A DNA stretch of 24,606 nucleotides from JBBITW01 sp037440525 (GCA_037440525.1 JBBITW010000036.1:1-24606); one strand, 5' to 3'. Counted from the first letter of the stretch, positions 14,840-23,606 are shown. Notes: generated from the sequence alone by a model not told the origin. A program made the numbers and translations.

Positions 14840-15127
14840 ATGGAATTTCAGACAGAAAAAATTGAGGCATTAGCGGAAAAATTGAACCTTTCAAAAGATG
14901 AGATGCTAAGGGATAGCCTGAAAGTCTTTCTCGAAAGAAAGCTTAGGGAAATCAAAACGGAAATATTCAAGATTCGGACGAAATATGGGGTCTCAAATGT
15001 TGAAGAATTTGAGGCTCTTTATAAGAAAGGGGAGATTGAAGAGAAAGACACATGGCAGGATTTACAGAAGCTCGATCACCTTGAATTCAAAAAAGAAGAA
15101 ATTGAGAAAGCAATGGAAGAACTTTAA
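14840..15127 (+). CDS. Small antitoxin-like protein paired with the TumE-like gene
   Basis: A 95-residue, highly charged, mostly helical protein. The start MEFQTEKIEALAEKLNLSKDE, seen as KIEALAEKLNLSKDEM near residues 7-21, resembles the N-terminal dimerisation/DNA-binding part of ribbon-helix-helix antitoxins. A long acidic helix and WQDLQKLDHLEFKKEEIEK follow. It has a strong GAGGAGG ribosome site and its TAA stop overlaps the ATG of the next gene (TAATG), the usual antitoxin-toxin arrangement. Function is inferred from this pairing; I do not recognise the protein with confidence on its own. Confidence 0.65.
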   Translation: MEFQTEKIEALAEKLNLSKDEMLRDSLKVFLERKLREIKTEIFKIRTKYGVSNVEEFEALYKKGEIEEKDTWQDLQKLDHLEFKKEEIEKAMEEL

Positions 15128-15498
15128 TGATCATTGACTTAGCAAAGCTTAAAGAAATAGCAGAGATTGAGTTCGGTGATATTGTAGAAGACGTGATTAT
15201 CACTGACATCAATGAAATTAGAATAATCCTAACGGATGGTAGCTTTATAGACATTTGGCACTCATTAAAAATTGAAGGACGATACAGCTACCATTGGGAG
15301 AGAAAACATTTGGATGGATCGGTATATCGTCATAATAATGCGCCTCATCGAAGGTGGCAAAATATCAAGACTTTTCCCAAGCATTTTCATAATGGAGACG
15401 AGGAAACAGTTACAGAGAGTTATATCAATGATAAACCAGGGGAGGCTCTGAGGGAATTTCTCCTTTTTATTAGGAGGAAATTAATTGGTAGAAGATGA
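15127..15498 (+). CDS. TumE-family (DUF6516-like) toxin-antitoxin protein
   Basis: A 123-residue protein resembling the TumE/DUF6516 family. DGSFIDIWHS (37-46) is followed by a conserved histidine-rich core: YHWERKH (His56, His61), YRHNNAPH (His69, His74) and TFPKHFHNG (His86, His88). The C-terminal helix is PGEALREFLLFIRRKL. Relatives are annotated as members of toxin-antitoxin systems. The clustered His residues suggest a nuclease or metal site, but that is inference. It overlaps the preceding small gene by one base (TAATG) and is convergent with asd. Confidence 0.75.
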   Translation: MIIDLAKLKEIAEIEFGDIVEDVIITDINEIRIILTDGSFIDIWHSLKIEGRYSYHWERKHLDGSVYRHNNAPHRRWQNIKTFPKHFHNGDEETVTESYINDKPGEALREFLLFIRRKLIGRR

Positions 15499-15567
15499 TG
15501 GCATTTGCGAGAGGAAGAAGTCCTTATGAACTGGAAATGAAGGACTCAATTAAACAATCTCTAATTC

Positions 15568-16590
15568 TTATATATACTCCTTAATAAGTATTTCGGCAAT
15601 CTGAACTGCATTTAGTGCCGCCCCTTTTCTTATATTATCAGCAACTATCCACATATTGATTCCGTTTGGGATAGATTCGTCTTCCCTGATTCTGCCAACG
15701 AAGGTTTCATCCTTTCCTGCGGCATTGATTGCGAGGGGATATTCGAATCTTTTTGGATTATCCACAACAACAACTCCTGGTGCCTTGGATAGTATCTCCC
15801 TAACTTCGTCGGCTGTAAGCTTCTTTTCTGTTTCGATATTGACCGATTCTGAATGACCATAGAAAACAGGCACCCTCACAGTTGTTGCAGTCACCCGTAT
15901 TGACGGATCTTCCATGATCTTTTTTGTCTCATTAACCATCTTCATCTCTTCCTTGGTATATCCATTTTCAAGAAAGACGTCGATATGTGGTAGGCAGTTG
16001 AATGCAATCTGATGGGGATAGACCTCCTTCTTTATCTCCTGTTGATTATATATTGCAAGAACCTGATTTTCCAGCTCCTGGATAGCCCTCTTTCCTGTCC
16101 CGGAAACAGATTGATATGTAGAGACTACCACCCTCTTTATCCTCGCCACATCATGAATGGGTTTTAAAACAACAACCATCTGAATTGTTGAGCAATTGGG
16201 GTTTGCTATGATATTCTTATTTTTATATTGTGAAATAGCATGGGCATTTACCTCTGGAACAACGAGTGGAACAAGAGGGTCCATACGAAAAGCGCTTGTA
16301 TTATCTATCACCACACAACCTGCCTTCCCAGCAATTGGTGCAAATTTTTCACTCACAGAGCCTCCTGCCGAAAACAGACCTATATCTATTCCATCGAAGG
16401 ATTTCTCGGTGAGAACCTCCACCGTATATTCTTTCCCCTTGAACTCTATCTTTGTTCCTGCCCCTCTCGATGATGCGAGGAGTTTTAACCCTTCAACAGG
16501 AAAGTCTCTATCCTCGAGAATAGATACCATCTCATTTCCAACAGCTCCTGTTGCCCCAACCACTGCAACATTATATCTCTCTTTCTTCAT
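15568..16590 (-). CDS. asd: Aspartate-semialdehyde dehydrogenase
   Basis: Asd reduces aspartyl phosphate to aspartate semialdehyde with NADPH, the branch point to lysine/diaminopimelate, methionine and threonine. The 340-residue length is normal. The nucleotide-binding GATGAVG is at 12-18. The catalytic Cys133 is in NPNCSTIQ, and VSTYQSVSGTGKRA and VPVFYGHSESV carry further conserved active-site residues, including the catalytic His of GHSE. The ATG has AGGAGGT at good spacing. It lies 18 bp after the flavin reductase gene and is the last gene of the leu unit. Confidence 0.96.
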   Translation of the reverse strand: MKKERYNVAVVGATGAVGNEMVSILEDRDFPVEGLKLLASSRGAGTKIEFKGKEYTVEVLTEKSFDGIDIGLFSAGGSVSEKFAPIAGKAGCVVIDNTSAFRMDPLVPLVVPEVNAHAISQYKNKNIIANPNCSTIQMVVVLKPIHDVARIKRVVVSTYQSVSGTGKRAIQELENQVLAIYNQQEIKKEVYPHQIAFNCLPHIDVFLENGYTKEEMKMVNETKKIMEDPSIRVTATTVRVPVFYGHSESVNIETEKKLTADEVREILSKAPGVVVVDNPKRFEYPLAINAAGKDETFVGRIREDESIPNGINMWIVADNIRKGAALNAVQIAEILIKEYI

Positions 16591-16608
16591 ACAAACCTCC
16601 TGAATTTT

Positions 16609-17265
16609 TTATCTTCTTTTTCCTTCGAGGCCTGAAAGCAGGGCCTCGTTTGCTCCTGGAATCACCATTTCAAACCGAGATTCAACAGTTGTGTAGTCAT
16701 AATAACCAAGACGGGCAAGAGGTTTGATTCTTAATATATCAATTCTACCATCCGGACCAATAAACTCATCCTTTATATGCACAAGAATCACCCTTCCTAT
16801 CACCATATCTACACTACCCATTGGACTATTTCCTGGAAGTCTGATTGTTTGATGATAAATACACTCGAAATGAACTGGTGATTCTCCAACCCTGCATGGT
16901 TTAACCTTTATAGATGGAACCTTGGTGAGGCCTGCAAGTTCAAATTCATCCACTTCAGGCGAAACCTCCTGGGCAGAACGATTAACTGCTTCTCTAAGCT
17001 CATATGTAGCCATATTATAGACAAACTCACCTGTCTCTTCAATATTTATAACCGTGTCCTTCCTTCTTCCTTTTGTAGTTTGATTGGCTGCAATCATTAC
17101 ATATGGGGGATCGAAGCTTAGATTCTGAAACTGACTGTATGGAGCTAAATTGTGTATCCCATCAGGACTTATTGTTGATATCCAGCCAATAGGCCGTGGA
17201 ACTACACATGACTTGAAAGGATTATGTGGAAGTCCATGGTCATTCTTAACTGGGTCGTAATACAC
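16609..17265 (-). CDS. Flavin reductase-like (FMN-binding split barrel) protein
   Basis: A 218-residue protein of the flavin reductase-like / DIM6-NTAB family. PRPIGWISTISPDGIHNLAPYS, seen as PRPIGWISTIS (24-34) plus NLAPYSQF (40-47), and FDPPYVMI are the usual FMN-binding signature, and NMATYELREAVNRSA follows. Members reduce FMN or bind flavin for partner oxidases; the substrate is unknown. The start is a GTG with AGGGGAGG seven bases upstream, overlapping the leuD 3' end by 20 bp, so translation is coupled. It occupies the position between leuD and asd where leuB might be expected; it has no resemblance to the isopropylmalate dehydrogenase family and should not be taken as a replacement for LeuB. 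Confidence 0.85.
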   Translation of the reverse strand: MYYDPVKNDHGLPHNPFKSCVVPRPIGWISTISPDGIHNLAPYSQFQNLSFDPPYVMIAANQTTKGRRKDTVINIEETGEFVYNMATYELREAVNRSAQEVSPEVDEFELAGLTKVPSIKVKPCRVGESPVHFECIYHQTIRLPGNSPMGSVDMVIGRVILVHIKDEFIGPDGRIDILRIKPLARLGYYDYTTVESRFEMVIPGANEALLSGLEGKRR

Positions 17266-17773
17266 TGGCTTTCCTCCCCTTTCTCTTCATCTCTTTACGG
17301 AGATGTGGAATCAATCCCCCATCCTTTATTAAATTCTCCATAAATCTGGGGATCGGTTTTGCAAAGAATCTTTTCCTCTTAGAGATGTCAAAGATTTCGC
17401 CTGTTGATAGGTTTATACTGAGACGATCTCCCTCTTCTATAAACTCGTAAGCATCTGGTGATTCAAGAAGGGGAAGTCCTATGTTTAATGCGTTTCTGTA
17501 AAAGATCCTTGCAAAACTCTTTGCGATGATACAAGAAATACCAATAGCCTTAAGAGCAATTGGTGCATGTTCTCTGGATGAACCGCAACCAAAATTCTTA
17601 TCTGTTATGAGAATATCACCCTTCTTCACCTCTCTGGAGAATTGAGGTCTCAAATCCTCCATCACATGTCGTGCCAGTTCTTCTGGATCGGATTGATTAA
17701 GGTAACGGGCAGGAATGATTGCATCGGTATCAATATCTGCCCCGAATTTCCAAACCCTTCCAACTATCTTCAT
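17246..17773 (-). CDS. leuD: 3-Isopropylmalate dehydratase small subunit
   Basis: LeuD forms the swivel domain that completes the LeuCD isomerase, converting 2-isopropylmalate to 3-isopropylmalate. Key motifs are KFGADIDTDAIIPARYL near the N-terminus, ITDKNFGCGSSREHAPIALK and IIAKSFARIFYRNALNIGLP. I take the ATG at 17773 (175 residues), which overlaps the leuC stop as ATGA; a longer frame from 17818 would add 15 residues unlike the family. The C-terminus carries a short basic extension overlapping the next gene. Confidence 0.94.
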   Translation of the reverse strand: MKIVGRVWKFGADIDTDAIIPARYLNQSDPEELARHVMEDLRPQFSREVKKGDILITDKNFGCGSSREHAPIALKAIGISCIIAKSFARIFYRNALNIGLPLLESPDAYEFIEEGDRLSINLSTGEIFDISKRKRFFAKPIPRFMENLIKDGGLIPHLRKEMKRKGRKASVLRPS

Positions 17774-19062
17774 CTCAAATATCCCTTTTTTACCACCTCT
17801 TCGGGATGGCATATCCATCCTTTGATTGCACTTGCTGCTGCAACTGCAGGACCTGATAGATAGATTTCGCTCTCTGGATGGCCCATCCTTCCTCTAAAAT
17901 TACGATTCGTCGTTGCAAGAACCCTTTCGCCTTTCCCTATCACACCCATGTGACCTCCGAGACACGGTCCGCATGTAGGAGTGCTAACCACAGCCCCTGC
18001 CTCAATGAATGTATCAATGATCCCATCTCTCAGGGCCTGGCGGTAGATATCCTGCGTTGCAGGAATTATGATAAGACGGAGGAAATTTGCTATCCTCTTC
18101 CCCTTAAGAATCTTAGAAGCAACCCTTAAGTCATCGAGATGACCATTTGTACAGGAACCTATGACAACCTGATCTATCTCTATCTTCCCGAGTTCTCTAA
18201 CATCCCTGACATTGGATGGAATATGGGGAATTGCAACCTGAAGATTGATCTTTGATACATCATATTCTCGGGCCTCGCCGTAGTGAGCATCAGGATCGCT
18301 TCTATAGATTTTATAATGCCTCTTTGTTCTTGATTTGAGAAAATCAAAAGTTATCTCATCTGGCTCAAAGATTCCACTCTTTGCACCCCCTTCTATGGCC
18401 ATATTTGCCATTGTGAATCGGCTTGACATTGGAAGGGCCTTTATTGCCTCTCCACAGAATTCCATTGCCTTATAGAGTGCTCCATCCACACCTATATCTC
18501 CTATGGTGAAAAGAATAAGGTCCTTGCCCGAAACCCACGGATTGAGTTTCCCGTAATATATTAATTTTAAACTCTCAGGAACTTTAAGCCAGAGCCTTCC
18601 AGTGGCCATAGCCGCTCCAAGGTCTGTGCTTCCAACACCTGTCGAGAAGGCACCAAGTGCTCCATATGTGCAGGTGTGGCTATCCGCTCCTACAACCACA
18701 TCCCCTGGAAGGACCAGACCCTTTTCTGGGAGAAGGGCATGCTCTATCCCGCATTCTCCAATCTCAAAATAATTTTTCAGTTGCTGGGAGCGTGCAAATT
18801 CCCTGAGGATTTTACACTGTTCAGCAGAGAGTATGTCCTTTGGAGGGGTGAAATGGTCAGGGACAAGAACAACACGATCCCTGTGGAAGACCTTTTTTAC
18901 ACCTATCTCCTTAAACGCTTCAATGGCAAGAGGAGCTGTTATGTCGTTTGCAAGGGCAAGATCAATACGGACATCTATAATCTCCCCTGGGAAAACAATT
19001 CTCCTTCCTGAATGAGAGGCGAGAATCTTTTCAGTAATAGTCATTGGATGAATCTTCTTCAT
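17770..19062 (-). CDS. leuC: 3-Isopropylmalate dehydratase large subunit
   Basis: LeuC is the [4Fe-4S]-containing catalytic subunit of isopropylmalate isomerase in leucine synthesis. The three cluster cysteines are Cys304 in GSCTNG and Cys364 and Cys367 in TPTCGPCLGG. VVGADSHTCTYGALGAFSTG, seen as GADSHTCTYGALGAF (125-139), is also typical. At 430 residues it is of the shorter archaeal-type/HACN-like class, the same class as the paired short LeuD. Homoaconitase or a related enzyme would be the alternative, but leuA upstream argues for leucine. It starts 2 bp after leuA. Confidence 0.94.
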   Translation of the reverse strand: MKKIHPMTITEKILASHSGRRIVFPGEIIDVRIDLALANDITAPLAIEAFKEIGVKKVFHRDRVVLVPDHFTPPKDILSAEQCKILREFARSQQLKNYFEIGECGIEHALLPEKGLVLPGDVVVGADSHTCTYGALGAFSTGVGSTDLGAAMATGRLWLKVPESLKLIYYGKLNPWVSGKDLILFTIGDIGVDGALYKAMEFCGEAIKALPMSSRFTMANMAIEGGAKSGIFEPDEITFDFLKSRTKRHYKIYRSDPDAHYGEAREYDVSKINLQVAIPHIPSNVRDVRELGKIEIDQVVIGSCTNGHLDDLRVASKILKGKRIANFLRLIIIPATQDIYRQALRDGIIDTFIEAGAVVSTPTCGPCLGGHMGVIGKGERVLATTNRNFRGRMGHPESEIYLSGPAVAAASAIKGWICHPEEVVKKGYLR

Positions 19063-19064
19063 TG

Positions 19065-20591
19065 TTACATTCCAACGAGTTTCTGTTTTTTAAACTCCAT
19101 TTTATTTAAGGCATTTATATATGCCTTGGCACTTGCCACGATAACATCTGTATCAGCACCCTGACCTATCACTGTATATCCCTTCTCTTCGAGCTTTACA
19201 GTAACCTCTCCCTGGGCTTCGGTTCCTCCGGTGATAGCATTTATATGGAATTGAAGAAGTTTTGATCTTGTTCGGGTAATCTTCTTAATCGTCTTGAATG
19301 TTGCATCAACCGGACCATCTCCAAATCCAGCCTCCTGAATCAGTTTACCATCAACCTCCATCTGGACAGTAGCAGTAGGAACGGTGACATTTCCTGAAAC
19401 AACATTGAGATAAACCAGCTTGAATCGATGAGGCATCCGAAGTATTTCCTCCACAACAATAGATTCGATATCTTCATCATAAATCTCACGCTTCTTATCT
19501 GCAAGCTGTTTGAATCTACTAAATGCAAGCTCTAGATCCTCCTCAGAAAGCTGGTAACCGAGGTCTTTTAACTTCTCCTTAAAGGCATGCCTTCCTGAGA
19601 GTTTACCCAGGACTATAGAACTTTTTGGAATCCCTACTGATTCAGGGGTCATGATTTCATATGTCAATTTTTCCTTAAGGACCCCATCCTGATGTATTCC
19701 AGACTCATGAGCAAAGGCATTGGCCCCGATGATTGCCTTATTTGGTTGAACGACCATGCCTGTAATCTTTGAGACAAGACGGCTTGTTGCGAAGATATGT
19801 TTTGGAATGACGCGTGTATGGAATTTAAGAAGGTCACTTCTCGTTCGAATTGCCATAACTGTCTCTTCGAGGGAAGTATTCCCTGCCCTTTCTCCTATCC
19901 CATTTATGGTGCACTCCACCTGCCTCGCACCATTCTGAATAGCACTTATTGAATTGGCAACCGCCAGACCAAGATCGTTATGGCAGTGAACACTCAATAT
20001 GACATCCTCAATCCCCCTTACCTTATTTCGAACAGTTCGAACAAGCTCCCCGAACTCTGATGGAATTGCATAACCGACTGTGTCAGGAATATTGATAGTG
20101 GTGGCCCCTGCACGTATTGCAGACTCAAATACAGCGCATAGAAATTCAACATCACTTCTTGTAGCATCCATGGCTGAAAATTCAACATTGGGTGTATACC
20201 TCTTTGCCCGCGCTACTGACTGCGATGCAATCTTAATAATCTCCTCTCTCGATTTCTTCAATTGATATTTGAGGTGTATATCAGAGGTAGATAAAAATAC
20301 ATGAAGCCTCGGAAATTTGGCTTCTTTAAGGGCTTCCCATGCACAATCAATATCTTTGGGATTTGCTCTTGCCAGGGCCGCAACCTCTGTTCGCTTTATC
20401 CTTCGAGAGATCTCCCTTACAGCCTCGAAATCTCCCTCCGATGAGATTGGAAAACCTGCCTCTATGACATCAACATTAAGTTTTTCAAGTTGCTCGGCAA
20501 TTCTTACCTTTTCAGCTATATTCATTGTGGCTCCTGGAGACTGCTCCCCATCACGGAGTGTTGTATCGAAAATCTTAATAACCTCATTCAT
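19065..20591 (-). CDS. leuA: 2-Isopropylmalate synthase
   Basis: LeuA condenses acetyl-CoA with 2-oxoisovalerate, the first committed step of leucine synthesis. FDTTLRDGEQSPGATM (8-23) opens the HMGL-like TIM barrel. LSVHCHNDLGLAVAN provides the metal-binding His pair and GIGERAGNTSLEE follows. LSGRHAFKEKL leads to the C-terminal regulatory (leucine-binding) domain (about 380-500), which is full length, so leucine feedback is likely. The 508-residue length is normal. The ATG has AAGGAAAGGGAAGA upstream. It lies 45 bp after lpxK; I see no convincing separate promoter or leader peptide in that gap. Confidence 0.95.
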   Translation of the reverse strand: MNEVIKIFDTTLRDGEQSPGATMNIAEKVRIAEQLEKLNVDVIEAGFPISSEGDFEAVREISRRIKRTEVAALARANPKDIDCAWEALKEAKFPRLHVFLSTSDIHLKYQLKKSREEIIKIASQSVARAKRYTPNVEFSAMDATRSDVEFLCAVFESAIRAGATTINIPDTVGYAIPSEFGELVRTVRNKVRGIEDVILSVHCHNDLGLAVANSISAIQNGARQVECTINGIGERAGNTSLEETVMAIRTRSDLLKFHTRVIPKHIFATSRLVSKITGMVVQPNKAIIGANAFAHESGIHQDGVLKEKLTYEIMTPESVGIPKSSIVLGKLSGRHAFKEKLKDLGYQLSEEDLELAFSRFKQLADKKREIYDEDIESIVVEEILRMPHRFKLVYLNVVSGNVTVPTATVQMEVDGKLIQEAGFGDGPVDATFKTIKKITRTRSKLLQFHINAITGGTEAQGEVTVKLEEKGYTVIGQGADTDVIVASAKAYINALNKMEFKKQKLVGM

Positions 20592-20636
20592 ATTCTTCCC
20601 TTTCCTTTAAAGTTTTTTACTTTTCTTAATATTAAT

Positions 20637-21710
20637 TCAAAATATTTCCATCAACCTTTTATAAAACTCTTCATTCTCCCATATCCTCATCTCAATCTTC
20701 AGTGCACCTATTGGAATGTGATCGATTCTAAATTTACTCAATCTTACCATATCCTTTTCCGTAGTAACAGCATAATCAAATTTTTTAACTTCTTTTTCGA
20801 TGGAAGTCAAATCCTTAACTGTATAGATATAATGATCGGGAAAGACCATTTTACTCATGATCTCAAGACCACATTTCCTCAGAAGAGAGAAGAAATAATC
20901 GGGGTTTGCTATCCCCGAAAAGGCAAGAATCTTCCTTCCTTTAAGAGAATTAAGCTCTTTAATTTCTCCTTTATGGTCAACAAAGCCAATTGGTTCATAA
21001 TGACTATGAAATATTCTACATTCAGGATGAATCTTAAGAATCCTTTCCTTTAGAGGTCTGAATTCCTCAGGGCTTTCAATCTTTGTGAGGATTATTAAGT
21101 GTGCTCTCCTGATATTGGTCTCTGGTTCCCTCAGAATGCCTCTTGGAAAAAGAGAATGATCTCCAAAACCATTATATCCGTCGATCAGGAGGATATCTAA
21201 ATTACGTTTCAACCTGAGATACTGATAACCATCATCAAGCACAATGCATCTAACACCAAATCGTTCAATGGCGAGCATCCCATTCCTGTAGCGATCTTTT
21301 CCTATTATAATAGGAATACCCTTTAGCTCCTTTGCCATAAGGAAGGCCTCATCACCCGACTCTTCTGGTAGAAGAAAGATTCTTTTTCCATCACTCACAA
21401 TATCTCCAGAAGATCTTTTCCCCTTATAACCCCTGCTTAAAATCGCAACATTTATTCCCCTTCTTTTTAGTTCATTTGTTAGGGTCATTACCATAGGGGT
21501 TTTCCCAGTTCCACCTACTGTGATATTTCCGATGCTTATTACAGGACATGAGAGTTGTTTTGAGGTTAAGATATTAATGTCATAGAGAGAGTTTCTTGTC
21601 CTGATAGCCAATCCATAGAGAATGGAGAGGATGTAAAGTGGAAAGAGGAGGATTCTCTTCCAGAGGGATTTCTCTTTCTGATATATTAATCTCTCAATTT
21701 GCTCTCTCAT
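20637..21710 (-). CDS. lpxK: Tetraacyldisaccharide 4'-kinase
   Basis: LpxK phosphorylates the 4' position of the lipid A disaccharide at the inner membrane. The 357-residue protein has an N-terminal hydrophobic segment (about 20-36) and the P-loop GNITVGGTGKTP (61-72). SRGYKG, DEAFLMAK and VLDDGYQYLRLKRNLDILLID are further family motifs, including the DDGYQ catalytic region. The gene follows waaA after a 137-bp gap holding a palindromic repeat and precedes leuA. Together with waaA it shows Kdo2-lipid A synthesis. Confidence 0.95.
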   Translation of the reverse strand: MREQIERLIYQKEKSLWKRILLFPLYILSILYGLAIRTRNSLYDINILTSKQLSCPVISIGNITVGGTGKTPMVMTLTNELKRRGINVAILSRGYKGKRSSGDIVSDGKRIFLLPEESGDEAFLMAKELKGIPIIIGKDRYRNGMLAIERFGVRCIVLDDGYQYLRLKRNLDILLIDGYNGFGDHSLFPRGILREPETNIRRAHLIILTKIESPEEFRPLKERILKIHPECRIFHSHYEPIGFVDHKGEIKELNSLKGRKILAFSGIANPDYFFSLLRKCGLEIMSKMVFPDHYIYTVKDLTSIEKEVKKFDYAVTTEKDMVRLSKFRIDHIPIGALKIEMRIWENEEFYKRLMEIF

Positions 21711-21731
21711 CGAAGGTATTTTTACGAGATC

Positions 21732-21838
21732 TATGGAAAAGTATTAAAAACGAATTTTTGGATTGGGGAGGTGGGGTGGAGAGGCATTCGAAGGGTTTGG
21801 AACCCTACCTCCCCATTCATTTTAGGACTTTTTCAGAG
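21732..21838. repeat. Palindromic interspersed element between waaA and lpxK (copy A)
   Basis: TGGGGAGGT (21764-21772) and ACCTCCCCA (21807-21815) are perfect inverted arms. Outside them GGAAAAGTATTAAAA-type text (from 21735) mirrors TTTTAGGACTTTTTC (ending 21834), so the whole segment of about 107 bp is an imperfect palindrome. A second, partial copy starts at 24534. The outer 12 bases ACTTTTTCAGAG (21827-21838) are the exact reverse complement of 24534-24545. Confidence 0.75.
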
Positions 21839-21847
21839 ACCTCATTT

Positions 21848-23140
21848 TTACTTAAAGAATGCTCTGATTTCCTGAAATGTCCTTTCTGTGGCGCCCTGAT
21901 ACTTTTTAAGAAATTGGTAGCCTTTCTCACCAACCTCCCTCCTTTGCTCCTCATCAGAAAGAAGGCATTTCAATTGGAAAAGAAGTTCATCTTTATCCTT
22001 TACCTGTATGGCCGCTCCTGATTTTACGAGTGAATGTGCAATCTCTGAGAAATTGAACATATGGGGTCCAAATATAACACATTTTTTAAAAAAGAGGGGC
22101 TCAAGGGGATTGTGTCCCCCCACCCGAACGAGGCTTCCACCGATAAAAACCAATGTTGCCATACTATAAAACTGCCAGAGTTCACCCATAGTATCAAGGA
22201 GAACTATTTTAGCGACCTCATCGTCTGCTTTTATCCTCTGATCCTGGTTTAAAGATAGAGATGTTCTCCTTATCCAGAGGAGGGATTTTCCTTTAAGTAC
22301 CTTTTCTACCTCCTCCAATCTCTCGAGATGTCTCGGAGCAAGAAGGAGGAAAAGTCCTGGATATAATTTACTTAAATCTTTAAATATATCTGCAAATATC
22401 TCTTCTTCTCCACTATGTGTAGAACCTGCTACTATCAAATATTTCTCATCCCCGGATCCAAGGATATCTGATATTTCGGGCTCTAATCCTCCTGAAGAAG
22501 GAGGGGTTTGATCAAACTTCATATTTCCGATTACTCTTACCTTCTCTTCATCTGCACCTATTTCAATTATTCTATTTCTATCCATCTCTGTCTGCATTAA
22601 GAAAAGGGATACATTTTCTAAACATTTCCTGAAGAAGAATTTAAAGAATCTATATTTACGAAAGGAGATTTCAGAAATCCGTCCGTTTATGAGGAAAACA
22701 GGAATTCTCATCTTCCCACAATACCTTAGAAGATTTGGCCAGATTTCTGTTTCTACAATGAGAAGAAGCCCGGGGGAAATCCTTCTAAGGGCATTGCGAA
22801 TGATTACTGGATGATCGAAAGGGAAAAAAAGGATATGATTCGCTTCAGGAACCTTTTTTCTCGCAGATTCATTACCTGTTCGAGTCATAGTGGTTAAAAC
22901 AATACAGGAATCTGGGAATTCATGTTTTATCCTTTTTATAATAGGAATTACACAGAATACCTCACCAACAGATGCGGCGTGAATCCAGAGAGGTCTCTTC
23001 TCTGAGAGGTCGGGTAATAATCCAATTCGTTGGGTTAATTCTCTTTGAATACGTCCTTCAAATAGGGCTTTGAGAAGAAAGTACGAAGCGGTAAAAATTA
23101 TAAAAAATGTTAAAAGGATATTGTAGAAGAAGTAAATCAT
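21848..23140 (-). CDS. waaA: 3-Deoxy-D-manno-octulosonic acid (Kdo) transferase
   Basis: WaaA (KdtA) adds Kdo from CMP-Kdo to lipid IVA on the cytosolic face of the inner membrane. At 430 residues it is normal for the GT-B-fold GT30 family. An N-terminal membrane anchor spans about 5-23. LTQRIGLLP and LWIHAASVGEV (51-61) follow, with Glu60 as the likely catalytic base. GNMKFDQ and GGSLVRVGGHNPLEP, the conserved CMP-Kdo site, are present. The start ATG lies in very AT-rich sequence with no visible Shine-Dalgarno, yet the N-terminus matches the family. It is divergent from vapB. Confidence 0.95.
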   Translation of the reverse strand: MIYFFYNILLTFFIIFTASYFLLKALFEGRIQRELTQRIGLLPDLSEKRPLWIHAASVGEVFCVIPIIKRIKHEFPDSCIVLTTMTRTGNESARKKVPEANHILFFPFDHPVIIRNALRRISPGLLLIVETEIWPNLLRYCGKMRIPVFLINGRISEISFRKYRFFKFFFRKCLENVSLFLMQTEMDRNRIIEIGADEEKVRVIGNMKFDQTPPSSGGLEPEISDILGSGDEKYLIVAGSTHSGEEEIFADIFKDLSKLYPGLFLLLAPRHLERLEEVEKVLKGKSLLWIRRTSLSLNQDQRIKADDEVAKIVLLDTMGELWQFYSMATLVFIGGSLVRVGGHNPLEPLFFKKCVIFGPHMFNFSEIAHSLVKSGAAIQVKDKDELLFQLKCLLSDEEQRREVGEKGYQFLKKYQGATERTFQEIRAFFK

Positions 23141-23328
23141 TAAAATAATTTAACAAAAATAGGTATTCAAATCAAGCATGCCTTCCAATTTTCATTTTTT
23201 TAATCTCCATCAAACTCAAGAAGAAAATTATGTTAAAAGGAGGGGTAAAAAATTATACTATGGTAAATAATTTAAGAGATAGGGTAAATAAAAAAAAATT
23301 AGTAAAGCTTTATTGATTTTTATTTTAC

Positions 23329-23345
23329 TTTATTTTAAAAATAAA
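23329..23345. promoter_or_regulatory. Candidate VapB operator palindrome
   Basis: TTTATTTT and AAAATAAA flank a single central A, giving a perfect 17-bp dyad 28 bases before the vapB start, in the expected promoter region. AbrB/MazE-type antitoxins repress their own promoters through such sites. The region is almost pure AT, so chance symmetry cannot be excluded. Confidence 0.35.
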
Positions 23346-23372
23346 TTAGATTTATAAAAAAGGAGTTACTTT

Positions 23373-23606
23373 ATGAAAGCAATTGTAACACTTAGTAGCA
23401 AGAGCCAGATTGTTATACCAAAGTTAGCCCGAAAGAATTTAAACATCAATCCGGGTGACCACCTTATACTTGATTTTGAAAATGATATTATTATCATCAG
23501 GCCAAAACCAAAAAGCTATACTAAACATCTTCGAGGACTTCATAAGGATGTCTGGAAAGGATTAGATGCTACAGAATATGTAAGAAAAGAAAGGGAAACT
23601 TGGTGA
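23373..23606 (+). CDS. vapB: AbrB/MazE-type antitoxin (VapB)
   Basis: A 77-residue SpoVT-AbrB-fold antitoxin. VTLSSKSQIVIPKLARKNL (5-23) and NPGDHLILDFENDIIIIRP are the swapped-hairpin DNA-binding signature. The C-terminal HLRGLHKDVWKGLDATEYVRKERE is the region that should wrap the toxin. AGGAG (23361-23365) gives a 7-base spacer. The stop overlaps the start of the PIN-domain toxin gene, so the pair is co-translated. It likely neutralises VapC and represses the operon. Confidence 0.88.
   Translation: MKAIVTLSSKSQIVIPKLARKNLNINPGDHLILDFENDIIIIRPKPKSYTKHLRGLHKDVWKGLDATEYVRKERETW

Noticed and set aside
15519..15546. Inverted arms AGTCCTT and AAGGACT as a bidirectional terminator between the TumE-like gene and asd
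   Set aside because: The loop is 14 bases, the stem only 7 bp and no T-run follows on either strand.
16609..17265. Flavin reductase gene as a disguised or degenerate leuB
   Set aside because: It has a clear flavin reductase signature and none of the isopropylmalate dehydrogenase motifs; it is a different family.
17774..17818. Longer leuD start, 15 residues upstream
   Set aside because: The extra residues lie inside leuC, do not match LeuD, and the ATG at 17773 gives the classic ATGA overlap.
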